From contig CM077596.1 of NCBI GenBank assembly GCA_039654915.1, positions 2,976,001 to 3,040,000 of the forward strand: a stretch of DNA of 64,000 bases, read 5' to 3'. The DNA comes from Aquilaria yunnanensis (taxonomy: Eukaryota; Streptophyta; Magnoliopsida; Malvales; Thymelaeaceae). The position numbers and the translations under genes are program-made. Below, in pieces: positions 43,559 through 56,471 of this stretch; within the stretch, counting starts at the first letter, position 1; each line of letters opens with the position of its first letter. The notes under the pieces were generated by a model. The model did not search any database, was not told the origin of the DNA, and saw nothing but the letters and a program-made list of their open reading frames with translations.

Positions 43559-46540
43559 TATGACGACCCTTATTTTATTAGATAATTAATTACTTTATTT
43601 ACATGATCCTTGATTAAATTACGCTTGCAAACTAGGTTTAAGTCAAGTCAATGAGTCAAATAGTCATTGGACTTCATAGGATAAAAAATCTAAGGCAAAT
43701 TGACCATAAGGGCAACTAGGGGTAAATTGGTAATTTTATAATTCAAAGGTCAAAATGTGACCAAGAGAGATATAATTGAGATTTTAGAGGTGAAATCAGC
43801 ATCTCAATGAAATTTGAACTCAATTTGACCAAAGATTGGCTTTTCTTCCTAAGGAAGCAAGGAAGAGAAAAATGGTAAGTTTTAGGTAAATATAGTCAAA
43901 ATGGGTTTGGTAAGGTGAGAAATGGTATTTTAAACCATTTGCTGAAATTTGGTGAAGTCCAGAGTTAAATTGACCAAGTTTGGTCAAACCCGAGACAAAC
44001 CTGGTAAACCAAATTCAACATCGGTCAGTGGTAGGAACATACATGGCTGGAAGTGTAAGGGAGAAAAATCTAAGAATTTAAGTTCAAATAGAGACATATT
44101 TGAGAATTTTATGAAGGTGACTTCCTTTTAATCAAGGGTTGTGAGACCTAAAAGGCTCTTTCACCCGAAGCACCTTTTGGAAACTTTAGGAAATGGAGCA
44201 ACTGTCTATGGTACCAAAAATCAGCTTAAAAAATGTGAGTGAGCTCCATTTTCCATTGGTTAAGTAGCTTAAATCTCTACTAACCATGCAAAAGCCTTAA
44301 CCCTTTACCATTTTAACCCCTTTACCCATTTTCCATCCTTATTCATTAACAACCCCAACTCACTTTCTTCTTTTCCTATGCTCATTCATCATGACCTAAA
44401 CCTTTAAAAACCTAGAAAATCACAAAATAAATGAAATAAAAATAAGAGAATGAGAGCTTGTAAGTGAGAAATCAATGGGAGAGTGTACGCGTTGCAAGAG
44501 AGGGCTCAAGAGATCAGTTTTCTCTAAGAGGTGGCTATAGTTTTGGAATGTTTTTTAGATGAGAATGTGTTTTGGTTACATCCTAGTTCATCCTTATTTA
44601 AATTGGCCTTTGTACTCTTCAAAAATGCATGATTTTATGTGAAGTTAAGCATTGGGAAAACAAGGAAAACCAGTGTGCTTCTAGGAAAGGAGCTACGAAT
44701 TAACGTGTTTGTTTTCCTAAGGTAAGGAGTATATCATTTTTTTTTCTAGTTCTTGAATATTAATACTGGCCCTAGGCTAAAAATAATGATAGTAATATAG
44801 TTTATTTACTATGGTTAAACAAAAAACTCCAAGGAAGGACCAGGCTTGTAGTAGGTTGATCTTTGAGCTTGCAAGTGCGAAATCTACACATGGATAAGGT
44901 GTTCTAGCCTTTCTCTCTTTGAGAAGCTTTAGCCAACTTTTAGCTTCGTGAAATCTAGGGCAAATAATAAGGCAAAAAGGGCAAAAAGGCCATGGGCTCC
45001 TAAATGCATGAATATTTTGGGGGTGCTTAGGAGCATGGTGAGTTCGATGTGCTGAGGTGCATACACATGTGCCCAAGTGTGTATGCAACCGTGTATGCCC
45101 AAGGGGCACACAAAGGTACGCTCAAACGGGCTCATGGTCGTGCTCACCTAGGTGGCCAAATGGGCATATCCAGGGTGCCTTGGTTTCTTATGGGCCTTGA
45201 GTTGTGCTTTGGGCATGACTCAAAAAAGGAAGCCCAACGCAAAGCCCTTAGGCCCAAACGACACTTAGCCCCAATAAATGACTTCACCATAAGTAAACAT
45301 ACATATAGGCCTATCAAGCCAAAACGCCCTAGAAGGGGCAAGACACCTTCATGGGCACTATGACCCACAAAATATGGTCAAACCCTACTGCATACAATAT
45401 GGGAGTTTTGAGCTAGCAAAAGCTAGCAAGCTCAAGGGCAAATGCAAGGATGCATGCTCAAAGGAAAAAATTGGACCAATGGATGTTTTGTTTGTTTGTT
45501 TATTTGTTTTTTTGCTTGTGTGTGAAGTATGGGGAGTCATCTATCGAAAAGGGCATTATATGATGGTCATTATGTAATGCTTCACGCCATAAAAGCTCAT
45601 GGCATGCTCATATAGTTTATGGGCAAGGCTCATGCAAGCATGGCAATGTACGCATATAGTCCATTAAGTGTGATGTTGCTATATATTGTTTGTCTTAGAA
45701 TGCTTTACTAAGTATTTTATATACTTACCCTTGCTGTTAATGTGCAGATAACATTGTGCAAGAGCCAAGTAATCCACGGTGATTATTTAATATTTGTTTG
45801 TTAGTTTCTCATAGGTACATATTGCATACACTACAAGTTCATTTTTCATATGTTACATGCACTTATGGTTAGTGTCTAACTTTAACCTTATTTACCTTGT
45901 ATAGCAAGATAGTTAAGTAAGGACTTCTTGGGTCGCTTCTCATTTGGGTTTCTCTCTTTTGGGCAAAGGTAGGTCTACCGACTATTTGGGTCATAAATAT
46001 TTTGTAGCATGGTGGTAGCAGCTAGTAGGAGGTCTACTAGTATTAACTTTAACATAGCATAACCGTGGCATGTATTGTTATTAATTTGGGTTAAGCTTAT
46101 CAACCCATGACATCACTTGCTTAAGTTGATAGGCAAAACACATAGATATTGTGTTGCCTTAATATTTACTTGCTATGAGTGTAGTTTTAATCCATGGTTT
46201 GGCATGATATATTACTTGTGCATGCATGAGCATTAAAATGTTTTCTTAGGTGGCTACACATATTTTATTCATGCTTTCTTTAAATCTTACCAAACCCTGC
46301 CAAACCACTACTTTAGTTTAATAAACTTAATTTTTTCATTGGAATTAAGTAAATGTTTTTCTTAACTCTTAAGTAAATAGTAAATGCTAGGCAAGTGGCT
46401 AGGATTTATTTAGTAAATCTTGGCAAAAGATCCTAGAAATAAAGAACAATTCTAGCTTTATTAAGAGTTTGGATTAAGCAATAGAATGATATAGCCTAAA
46501 TAAAGTATTAAATAAGCATTTATTGGGATGATTCCTCACA
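43559..46540 (+). repeat. 5' LTR of element E
   Basis: 2982 bp, beginning TATGACGACC (the other copies begin TGTGA) and ending GATTCCTCACA. It contains a (GTTT)n-like microsatellite at 45488-45518 also seen in the two other LTR copies. Short open frames inside it match no protein and are taken as chance. Confidence 0.87.
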
Positions 46541-46541
46541 G

Positions 46542-46557
46542 TTAGTATTAGAGCCTA
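46542..46557 (+). other. Primer binding site of element E
   Basis: TTAGTATTAGAGCCTA, one base after the LTR. Compare TGGTATCAGAGC for initiator tRNA-Met; the differences are mostly C-to-T or G-to-A. Confidence 0.7.
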
Positions 46558-46693
46558 AGTTATACTAAAGGCAAAATTCTAGGTTTCTACCACCATAGAA
46601 GTCCTATCTATAGAGTTAGAGTTGAACTAATGATCATGATCATTGATTGTGTGTTTCATTGTTTGTGTTTTTGAATTGTTTACAGGTCTAGTT

Positions 46694-47755
46694 ATGGTTC
46701 GCACTAGGAACAACATGCCCGCTAATGTGGGCCGAGATAGTCAGGGTAGAGGTGTTGGGCAGGATGCTGGAGGCATCACATTGGATGCTTTATACTCTTT
46801 CACCTTGTAGATGCTGGATCATATGGATTAGCAAAATGAGACACTTTCTCTCTTGGCATAGGCACTGAATGCCCTAGCTTAGGCCCAGTCCTAGAATCAC
46901 GGGGCCAATGGGCAGAAGCTCGAGGATATTGATGATTTGGATGAGGAACCACTAGAGGTTGGCAATCAGGATCCTGATCCAACTGCCTAAAAAGGTGGCA
47001 ATGGCCAGGATCAAGAGCCTACTGTTGTTGAAGCTCAACATAAAGAAGGATCCCTGGTTTTCATGCTTAGTCAGATCCAAGGGCAGGATCTGCCTTACAT
47101 TGACAGCAAGAAAGATGCTGACGATGCTGAGTTTTTACTGAACTGGATGAATAAGATATTTCGGACCCTACGGACTAGTGATGACATTAAGCTACATCTA
47201 GCATCTTACTATCTAAAGGGCATCATGGATATCTGGTGGAATCATGAGCAGGATCTTCTTGGGGAGGAACATGAGGGTAAGTCTGAGTATAGAGTCAGGC
47301 ATTTAACTTGGCAATATTTTCTAGAAAGGTTCCAAGCGGAGTACATCAATGAGGCCACCAGGGACCTCTAGAGGCAGGAGTTTGAAAAACTTACCTAGGG
47401 TAAGATGATTGTGATCGAGTACTCCAGGAGGTTTGGTGCATTGGCACAACATGCACCATACTTGGTTCGTTAATAGCATACTAAGATAGCTCAGTTTGTG
47501 GAGGGGCTTAGGACCATTTGCTGAAATTTATGGTAGTTGCAAATTATAGCACTTATTGTTAGGTAGTACCAAAGGAACAGAAGTTAGAGAGATCAATAAA
47601 CCCTGTTAATGTTAAGGGCAAGTATGAGTGGGGAAAGCCCTTAGGCACCGAGGCTCAAGGCAAAAGGCCAGCTACCGCTGAGATGGGAGACAATGGCAAC
47701 AATGCTAAGAAAGCCAAGTCTAAGAAGGGCCCATGTAGCGAGTGTTCACCCTGGC
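46694..47755 (+). pseudogene. gag: Element E gag, broken by many stops
   Basis: ATG 46694 begins MVRTRNN. TAG codons at 46808, 46829, 46859, 46880 and 46892 lie in a Gln-rich stretch. The gag domain is readable at about 47060-47370 (LNWMNKIFRTLRTSDD, ASYYLKGIMDIWWNHE, TWQYFLERFQAEYIN), followed by FEKLT and EYSRRFGALAQHAPYLV with further stops. The zinc knuckle near 47740 is weak (CSECSPWHT). Confidence 0.82.
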
Positions 47756-50700
47756 ACACCAAGATGGGCATCTAGCAGCACAAGGTACTTATATGTTAAA
47801 TAATACTAGTGTTAAAGTATTATTTGATACTACTGCATCATTATCTGTTATATCTACTAGATTGGTAGATAGATTGGGTTTATTTAGTATCGAGGTACTA
47901 GAGTGAGGATCTTTAGGAAAGTCGATCCTCATCTAGTTTTCATCAAAGAAAGAATATTAAGCTGCTCCTTTGACATAGGCCAGCACAAATTTTACTATGA
48001 CTTCTAAGTGATGTCACCGGGAGAGCACGACTTAGTGCTCGGTATGGATTGGTTGGGATGACACCAAGTGAACATCGACTATTTGAGTTAAACCATTACC
48101 CTTAGAATTAAAAATGATGAGGTGGTGACTTGTGACAGTAGGTTGGCAACTAGTGTCAAGTCCACCTGTTGAGATTGATTGATGTGGTTCCCATTGCGGA
48201 TAAAGAGGGGTACTATGGCCGGAATGATGATGAAGTGGCAGAGGAACTAAAAATCAATCCAATTGTCAATATATTCCCAGAAGTTTTTCCTACTGACTTA
48301 CCAAGGTTACCACCTAAAAGAGAGACAGAGTTCTCTATTCACTTATTACCTGGGACTCAGCCCATATCAATTCCTCTATACATGATGTCCACTCATGAGA
48401 TGGATGAATTGAAGGAACAGTAAGAGGAGCTATTAAGGAAGGGCTTCATTAGGCCCAGTGTATAGCCATGGGGTGCCCCAATGTTATTTGTGAAAAAGAA
48501 AGATGATACTTTTAGGTTGGTGACTGATTACTGAAAGCTAAATCAAGCAACGTTAAAGAGCAAGGACCCTCTTCTAAGAATTGATGAACTCCTTGATAGG
48601 CTCAAAGGAGCCAAGATATTCTAAAAGATTGATCTAAGAAATGGTAACTTTCATATTAGGTTCAAGGAGGAGGACATACACAAAACTGCTTTTCAAACAC
48701 AGTATGGGCACTTTGAGTATACAGTGATGCCGTTTGGGTTGAGCAATGCCCCTGAGGAGCTTTCTTTGTCTAGCAGGCTATTACTGGAGATTCATTGACG
48801 AATTCTCCCAAATAACTAGGCCATTACCTACCTTGACTAAGAAGGCATAGGAATTTGTTTAGATGGAAAAGTGTGATGCAGCCTTCCAGGAACTAAAATG
48901 AAGGCTAACTACAACGTCAATCTTGATAGTGCCAGACCCAAGCAAAACCTATGCTATGTATACATATGCATTAGGATTGAGCTTAGGTTGTGTACTGATA
49001 CAAGATAGGCAAGTAGTTGCCTATGGTTTTAGGCAACTAAAGTCAAATGAGCTAAATTGGCCAGCACACCAACTGGAATTAGCAGTCATAGTCTTTACTT
49101 TAAAACTCTGGAGGCATTATTTGTTAGAATGATCCTTTCAGATATACTGATCATAAGAGCCTTAAGTACCTATTCACCCAGAAAGATTTGAACATAAGGA
49201 AAATGAGGTGGATAGAGTACATTAAGGATTATGATTATGTCATTGAGTACACAGCTAGGAAGGGCAATGTTGTGGCTGATGCCCTCAGCCAAAAGTATAC
49301 TGGAGTAGTAGTCTCCAAAGATTAAGTAAGAGATCCTAATACCGAGGCCCTGTATGAGTATTGGTCCAAATGGAAAAGTGACCATGTCTATGAGTTGCAA
49401 ATTTAGTTGGGATGGCTGGATAAAGTCTAAGAGACAAAGGGTTGGACCCTGAGATGCATGAGGTTTCCGGGAAGACCAAGCACGGAACCTTCCAATAAGG
49501 GTATGAGTATCAAGATGGTTTACTTTTCGTTAGGAAACGACTCTATGTGCCCAGTGTCAATGGGTTGATGGAGCAAGTGATCCATGAAGCACATATTAGT
49601 CCATTTAGTATCCATCCCAAGGTCACCAAAATGTACCATGACCTGAGAACTCATTTTTGGTGCCCTTTGTTCAAGGTTGATATTAAAAATCATGTGGCTA
49701 AATGCTTTACCTGTCATATAGTAAAAACAGAACACCAAAAGCAGGGTGGTACCTTACAAAGCCTACATATTCCAAAGAGAAAGTGAGGGGCAATCACTAT
49801 GAATTTCTTGGTAGGTTTGCCAAGTACAAGGAAACAACATGATGCTATATGGGTCATAGTGGATAAGCTTACTAAAAGTGCCTATTTCCTACTAATTAAG
49901 ATCATATATCCATTAAAAAGGTTGTCAAACCTATATATTAGAGAGATTGTTCGACTTCATGATGTGCCAGATTTGATCATATCTGATCGAGATGCACAAT
50001 TTGTCTCTAGGTTCTAGAATGTCTTTCAATAAATAATGGGGTCAAAGGTAAACTTGAGTACTGCTTATCATCCCTAGACAGATGGACAATTGGAAAGGAC
50101 TATCCAGACCCTAGAGAACATAATGCGGAATTGTACCTTTGATTTCAAAAGAAATTGGGATGACCATCTTCTACTCATTGAATTTGCCTATAACAATAGT
50201 TATCAGGCATCAATTAAAATGGCTCCATATGAAACTTTGTATGGCCGGAGATGCATGACACCGCATTGTTGGGCCGATAATGCAGATGTGGACTAAGTGG
50301 GACCACAAGTTGTAGAGGAGACCATAGCTAAGATCAGGTAGATTCAAGCCCGATTAAGGGCAGCTATTGATAGGCAGTAGGCACATGCCAATGTTAAGCA
50401 GTGTAAAGTGAACCTTGAAGTATAGGACAATGTATTCCTTAAGGTCTCACCAATGAAAGGGGTGGTATGATTTGGCCAAAAGGGCAAATTGGCTCCTAGG
50501 TACATTAGACCCTATGAGATTTTGGAGTGGGTTCGCAAAGTTGCATATAGATTGGCATTGCCACCGAGCCTGGCTCACATACAGAATGTGTTTCATGTCA
50601 GTGTAATGAAGAAATGCAATGCACCTAACGGGCAATTAGTGATACCCCTTTCTATTGAACTAGTGAGCAAGGACTTGACCTATGCAGAATGCCCAATTAA

Positions 50701-50850
50701 ATTCCTTGACCGACAAGTCAAGAAGCTAAGTACCAAGTGGATACCTATCATCAAGGTCCAATGGTCCAATCATTCGAAGGACAATGGCACATTGGAGGCA
50801 CAGCCGGATATGGAGACTTAATATCCCAGCCTATTCCTAAAGTTAAAGCA
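47756..50850 (+). pseudogene. pol: Element E pol remnant: protease trace, RT, RNase H, integrase, chromodomain-like end
   Basis: The protease trace is FDTTASLSVIST near 47820. RT starts near 48250 (FPTDLPRLPPKRETEFSI) and reads VKKKDDTFRLVTDY, then [12 protein letters not shown] near 48719-48755. It then jumps, so the YADD part is deleted. RNase [19 protein letters not shown] near 48975. Integrase: CHIVKTEHQKQGG zinc region, then MNFLVGLP at 49799, where the first catalytic Asp is Asn. LIISDRDAQF (49972-50003) and GQLERTIQTLE (50081 on) follow. The C-terminal end (IKFLDRQVKKL...IKVQWSNHS, 50697-50780) looks like the chromodomain of Tekay-type elements. Stops throughout. Confidence 0.82.
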
Positions 50851-50872
50851 TGAATTGGAAGTTCAATTCTTT

Positions 50873-50885
50873 GAAAGGAGGGGGA
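50873..50885 (+). other. Polypurine tract of element E
   Basis: GAAAGGAGGGGGA directly before TGTGAAAGCC at 50886. Confidence 0.75.
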
Positions 50886-53800
50886 TGTGAAAGCCCTCAT
50901 TTTATCAGGTAATTAATTTCTTTTATTTACATGATCATTGATTAGATTACATTTGCAAGCTAGGTTTAAGTCAAGTTAATGAGGCAAATAATCCTTGGAG
51001 TTCATAGGATTAAAAATCTAAGGTAAATTGACCATAAGGGCAACTAAGGGCAAATTGGAAATTTGGCAAGTCAAAGGTCAAAATGTGACCAAGAGAGATA
51101 TTGAGCTTCTCAAGGTGAAATGAGCATCTCGATGAAATTTGAACTCAATTTAACCAAAGATTAGTTTTTTCTTGCAGATAAAGTAATGAAGGGAAAAATG
51201 GTAATTTTTAGGTTAAATATTGTCAAAATGGGTTCATTAAGGTGGGAAATGGTATTTGAAACCATTTGGTGGAATTTGGTGAATTTTAGAGTGAAATTGA
51301 CCAAGTTTGAGGTTTTTCTTGCAAAAAAAACTAAGAAGGGCATTTCGGTAATTTTGGTAATTTTGGTTTGTCAAACTTGGTCACACCGGAGTCAATCCTG
51401 GTCAACTAGAATCAACCTTGGTCAATGTTGTGAAAATATATGGTTGGAAGTGGAGGGGAGAAAAATCTAAGAATTTAAGTTTAAATGGAGACATATCTGA
51501 GAATTTTATATAAGTGACTTCTTTTTAACCAATGGTTATGAGGCCTAAAAAGGTCTTTCAACCCAAGCATCTCTTGGAAACTTTAGGAATGAAGCAACCT
51601 ATATATGGGGTAGAAAATAAGCTTAAAAAATGTGGGTGAGCTTCATTTTTCCTTGGTTAAGTAGCCTAAACCTCTACTAACCATGTAAAAGCCTTAACCC
51701 TTTACCATTTTAACCTCTTCACCAATTTTCCATCCTTATTCATTCCCAAACCTACAAACTCACTTTCTTTTCTTTCTAAGCTCATTCATCACATCCTAAA
51801 CTCTTAAACACATAGAAAATCACAAAAGAAATAAAAGAAAAATAAAAGAATGAGAGCTTGCAAGTGAAAAAATCAAAGGGAGAATGTACATGTTGCAAAG
51901 GAGGGCTCAAGAGTTTGGTTTTCTCCAAGAGGTGGCTACAATTTTGGAATTTTTTTTAGATGTGAATGTGTTTTGGTTTCATCCTAGTTCATCCTTGTTT
52001 AGATTGGCTTTTGTGCTAAACAAACGGCCATGATTTTGAGTGAGGTTAAGCTTTGGGAAAACAAGGAAAATCGGTGAGCTTATAGGAAAGTAACTATGAA
52101 TTTAAGTGTTTGTTTTCTTAAGGTAAAGAGTATATCATTTTTTTGTTCTAGTTCTTGAATATTGATACTGTCCCTAGGCTCAAAAATATGTTAGTAATAT
52201 GGTTGATTTACTATGGTTAAACAAGGAACTCCAAAAGACTAAGACTGAGCTTGTAAAGGTGGATCTTTGAGCTTGCAAATGCAAAATCTACACAAGTGTA
52301 AGGTGTTCTAGCCCTTCTCTCTTTGAGAAGCTCTAGCCATGTTTTAGCTTGGTGAAAGCTAGGGCAAATGGTAGGGCAAAAAGGGCATGGGATGACCAAT
52401 AGAGCCAAAAAAGGGCTCAAGTGGTCTAAGGCTAGGCCTAGCTCTTAGTTTGGGCAATAGGTGGCGTCCTTGGTGCAGGGGCTATAAAATAGTGTGTGGA
52501 CCAAGCCTTGGATGCTTGGTAGATGAGTATGGCTAAGTCTTAAGGTTTGGCAAGCACAAGAGAGGTGTGCCTTTTTTTGGGTATGTATGTGTTGTGACCG
52601 AGTTCAAGGGCTGGTATGTGCGTGTGCGTGTGTGACATGGGCTCCTAGGTGCATGAATATTTTGGGGTGGTTATGAGCATGGTGAGTTCGATGTGCTGAG
52701 TTGCACACAAATGTGCCTAAAGGGTACATGAAGGTGCGCCCATGCGGGCTTGTGGCTGTGCTCAACTAGGTGGCTAGATGGGCACATCCCTGGGGCCTTA
52801 GTTTCTTGTGAGCCTTGAGTTATACCTTGGACATGACCCACGAGGCAGAGGCCAAGGCAAAGCCCTAAGGCCTAAACAACACTTAGCCCCAATAAATGAC
52901 TTAGGTCATAAATAAGCATACACATGGACCTATCAGGCCAAAGGGCCCTATAAAGGGCAAGACACATTCATGGGCACCATGACTCATACAAAACATGGTC
53001 AAACCCTGCTGTATACGATAAGGAAGTTTTGAGCTAGCGAAAGCTAGCAAGCTCAAGGACAAATGCAATGATGCATGCTTAAAGGCAAAAATGGACCAAT
53101 GGGTGTTTTGTTTGTTTTTTTGTTTTTCTATTTGCTTGTGCGTGAAGATTGGGGAGTCATGTACCGAAAAGAGCATGATATGATAATCATTATATAATAC
53201 TCCACGTCATAAGAGCTCATGGCATGCTCATATAGTTTATGGGCAAAGTTCTTGCATGCATGGCAATGTATACATATGGTCTATTATGTGTGTTGTTGTC
53301 ATGTATTGTTTGTTTTAGAATGCCTTACTAAGTATTTTATATACTTACACTTGTTATCAATGTGCAGATAATATAGTGCATGACCAAATAATCCACAGTG
53401 ATTATTTGATGTTTGTTAGTTTCTCATAAGTACATTTTGCATGCACTACAAATTCATTTTTCATGTGTTGCATACACTTGTGGTCAAAGTCTAACTCCAA
53501 ACTTATTTTCCTTGTACAGCAAGGTAGTCATGCGATGACTTCTTGGGTCGTTCTTCGCTTGGGTTTCTCTCTCTAGGGCAAAAATGGGCCTACCAATCAT
53601 TTGGGTCATGAATCTTTTATAACACAGTGGTAGTAACTAGTAGGAGGCCTACTGGTATTGACTTTGACTTAGCATAACCATAACATGTATTATTATTATT
53701 TTCGATTAGGCTTATCAACCCTTGACATTACCCGCTTAGGTTGATAGAAAAAATACTTAGATCCTGTGTTGCCGTAGTATTTACTTGCTATGAGTGTAGT

Positions 53801-54145
53801 TTTCATCCATGATTTGGCATGATATATTACTTGTGCACGCATGAGCATTAAAATGTTTTCTTACACGGCTACACATATTTTATTCATGTTTTCTTTAAAT
53901 CCCTCCAAACCACTACCTCAGTTTAATAAACTTAAGTGTTTCATTGGAACTAAGTAAAAGTTTCTCCTAACTCTCAAGTAAATACTAAAGGGTAGGTAAG
54001 TGGCTAGGATTTATATAGCAAATCTCAGCAAAAGATTTTGGAAATACGAAACGATTCTATCCTAATTAAGAGTTTGGATTAGGCAACAGAATAATCTAGC
54101 CTAAATAAAGTACTAAATAGGCATTTATTGGGACGGTTCCTCACA
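50886..54145 (+). repeat. 3' LTR of element E
   Basis: 3260 bp, TGTGAAAGCCC...GGTTCCTCACA, followed by the target duplication AACAT. It contains a (GTTT)n-like run near 53104-53130 and a block near 52390-52660 (GGGCTATAAAATAGTGTGTGG) that the 5' LTR lacks but the solo LTR has in part. Confidence 0.87.
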
Positions 54146-54150
54146 AACAT

Positions 54151-55350
54151 GCCCATCCTAGCTTAAATCATGAAATCCCATGAAATAGATAATTCAACTA
54201 GGCATTTTGTATTGGTAATTTCTTATTTTTATTCTATTTTTCAGCTTTTTTTTCTATTTTATGCTTTAAGTTAAAAAATCGATAGGTGTATCAAATATTA
54301 TCTATTTTGCATCTAGAATAGCCTCAATAATTATTTTAAGGGATTTTTTGCTTTAATTTGAGATGATCATGTCAAATTGGTAACTATTTTATTTCTCATT
54401 CTATTTTTTTTTTTTAGCTATTTTATGGTTTATGTTGAAAAAAAAAAAAGAATAAGTGTGTCAAATTCTATTTCATCAGCATCAAGATAAATCCAAATAG
54501 ATAATTCAAGCGATTGCATATTTAATTTTTGATGGTCATGTCGAATTGGTATTGTTTTTATTTTCCATTCTATTTTTCATTGTTTTTGCTATTTTATGGT
54601 CTAAGTTGGCAAAAAATAGATAAGTGTATCCAATTCTATTTCCTTAAAGTCTAGAATAGTCTCTATAATTATTTAAATGGATTATATACTTTAATTTGGT
54701 ATCGACATGTTGAGTTGGTGATTTTTTTATTTTTCATTCTATTTTTTGGATTTTTTTATATTTTATGGTTTAAGTTGAAAAAATAGATAAGTGCATCAAA
54801 TTCTATTTATTTGGAATATATAATATTAACCATAACTATTTCAATGTATTTTATACTTTAATTTGGGATGGGCATGTCGAATTGGAACAATTTTTTTCAT
54901 TTTTTTGCTATTTTATGTTTTAAGTTGAAAAAATATATAATTGTGTCAAATTTCATAATTATTTTAATGGATGACCATGTCAAATTAGTAATTTCTTTTT
55001 TTCCATTCTATTTTTTAGTTTTTTTGCCATTTTATAGTTTAAGTTGAAAAAAATAGATAAGGGTGTCAAATTCTATTTCTTTCAAATGAATAATAGTCTT
55101 TATAATTGCTTGAAGGGATTTGATGTTTTAATTTGACTTGGACATGTCGAATTGGTTGTTTTTCATTTAACTTTTTCTTTTAATGTTTAAGTTAAAAAAA
55201 AAAAGATAAGTGTTTCAAATTATATTTTTTTGGCATCTAAAATATTCTCTATAATTAATTGAAGGGGTTCAATAATTTAATTTTCAATGTGCATGTTAAA
55301 TTTGTTGTTTTTTTTTTCATTCTATTTCAAAGTTTTTTTGGCTATTTGAT
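54151..55350 (-). repeat. AT-rich tandem repeat array, right block, mostly inverted
   Basis: 54151-54212 continues the left block in the same orientation (GCCCATCC..GCTTAAATCATGAAATCC). From about 54213 the unit appears as its reverse complement (CATTCTATTTTT, TATTTTATGGTTTAAGTTG, AAATAGATAAGTGTGTCAAATTC, GACATGTCGAATTGG). Unit starts lie near 54213, 54375, 54542, 54711, 54880, 54983, 55150 and 55296, mostly 162-169 bp apart with one short unit of ~103 bp. Confidence 0.75.
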
Positions 55351-56471
55351 GAGTTATGTGTCCCAAACTCGTCACTAGGGTTCTTTTGGTGAGCTCCATT
55401 ACAGCACCCTTTAACAACCCTATTTTGGGAACGAAAGGTTCTTTTGATGAATTTGCTTTTTCGGTAGCAATCTTGGATGATGATGTCGAAGACGTCATTT
55501 GGAAAAATCATTGTGCAATACATGATGCCTATTGCTAGTATTTGACAAGTAGTGGAATAATGCCAAAATAATGGCCAAAGAAAACCTAAAATAGCTGAAA
55601 AAATAGCAAGAAGGATAAGTTCCAAAACACCAAAAACTACCATTACAAATTACATTGAGATGAAAGATATCAGTCCAATTACCTTATTATAAGAGGTTTG
55701 ACAAAAAGTAAAAGCAAAAAATGAGATCATCTAAGAGCTGAAAGAGACTCAATAATAGGTAGATAAGAAAAAGAAAGCAAACGATGTCGCAAAGCAAAAG
55801 GCAGTCAAATGGTGAGAAAAGAATGGTGGAAAGACCCTAACATATATATAGGAAACTCAAAACTCTTGGGCTACCTCCTTAAAGCCACCACTATAATCGT
55901 TGCTGATTTCTCACCCATTAAGAAGAGCACACGTGGCCATAAATTGCTTTTAAAGATGGTCACGCTTGGTCACTTCTCTGAGGCTCATTTATTATATGTT
56001 ACTTGATCTCTTTCCCTATCCGTTGAGCCTGCCACATGTAGTAACAACACAGGGCAAAGAGAGGAGGACGAACAAGCGAAAATGTTTTTTAAGCTCCCTT
56101 AGGAAGCAATCTAGATAGGCGTCATACTTCTTTTAGCAAACGATGCCAAATAAGGCATGCCAACTTTGCACAAGAAGATAAAGATCACCCTCCTCTTAGA
56201 TAAAAACGGACCACACGTTTTGAAGATGATGGCGTTTAAGAAAATGCAGGACCTCAGCCCACATTTTCTTAAAGGGCGGGGGACCTATTGGTAGAAAATA
56301 GACCCACCATAGGGCCCATAATGGACAAATCCATAAGTGGTGGACTGAAAATAAGAAAGCCTAATAGATCAATGATGGTAAATCTCATTCCAAATGGAAA
56401 AGATATCCTGGAATCACAGGATGAGCTAATTGATTCCTATCCAAAAGCGATTCCCTCGAATCTCCCTCAGC
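55351..56471. other. Unassigned stretch between array and solo LTR
   Basis: Small open frames exist on both strands (for example 55356-55538 plus, 55317-55643 minus, 56288-56476 plus), but none shows a family I recognise and there are stops between them. Possibly an old transposon interior. Confidence 0.45.

Larger units (their letters stand above)
43559..54145 (+). mobile_element. Element E: decayed Tekay-type chromovirus (Ty3/gypsy)
   Basis: 10,587 bp with long LTRs (2982 and 3260 bp), flanked by AACAT (43554-43558 and 54146-54150). Interior: initiator-Met-like PBS, gag, traces of protease, RT with a deletion, RNase H, integrase and a C-terminal chromodomain-like region, all full of stops. 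The LTRs are clearly more diverged than those of B, C or D (by eye around 10% or more, plus indels), so it is an old insertion. The target is an AT-rich tandem repeat. Confidence 0.9.

Noticed and set aside
44777..45363. Open frames of 104-110 codons on both strands in the element E 5' LTR
   Set aside because: They are not kept in the other two LTR copies and have repeat-like composition.
54213..55350. Regularly spaced repeats as a CRISPR-like array
   Set aside because: Units are ~165 bp, diverged and without unique spacers of fixed size, in a plant genome. This is an ordinary tandem repeat.
55317..55643. 108-codon minus-strand frame and its plus-strand counterpart
   Set aside because: No recognisable family, and flanked by stops. 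Left as unassigned rather than called a gene.
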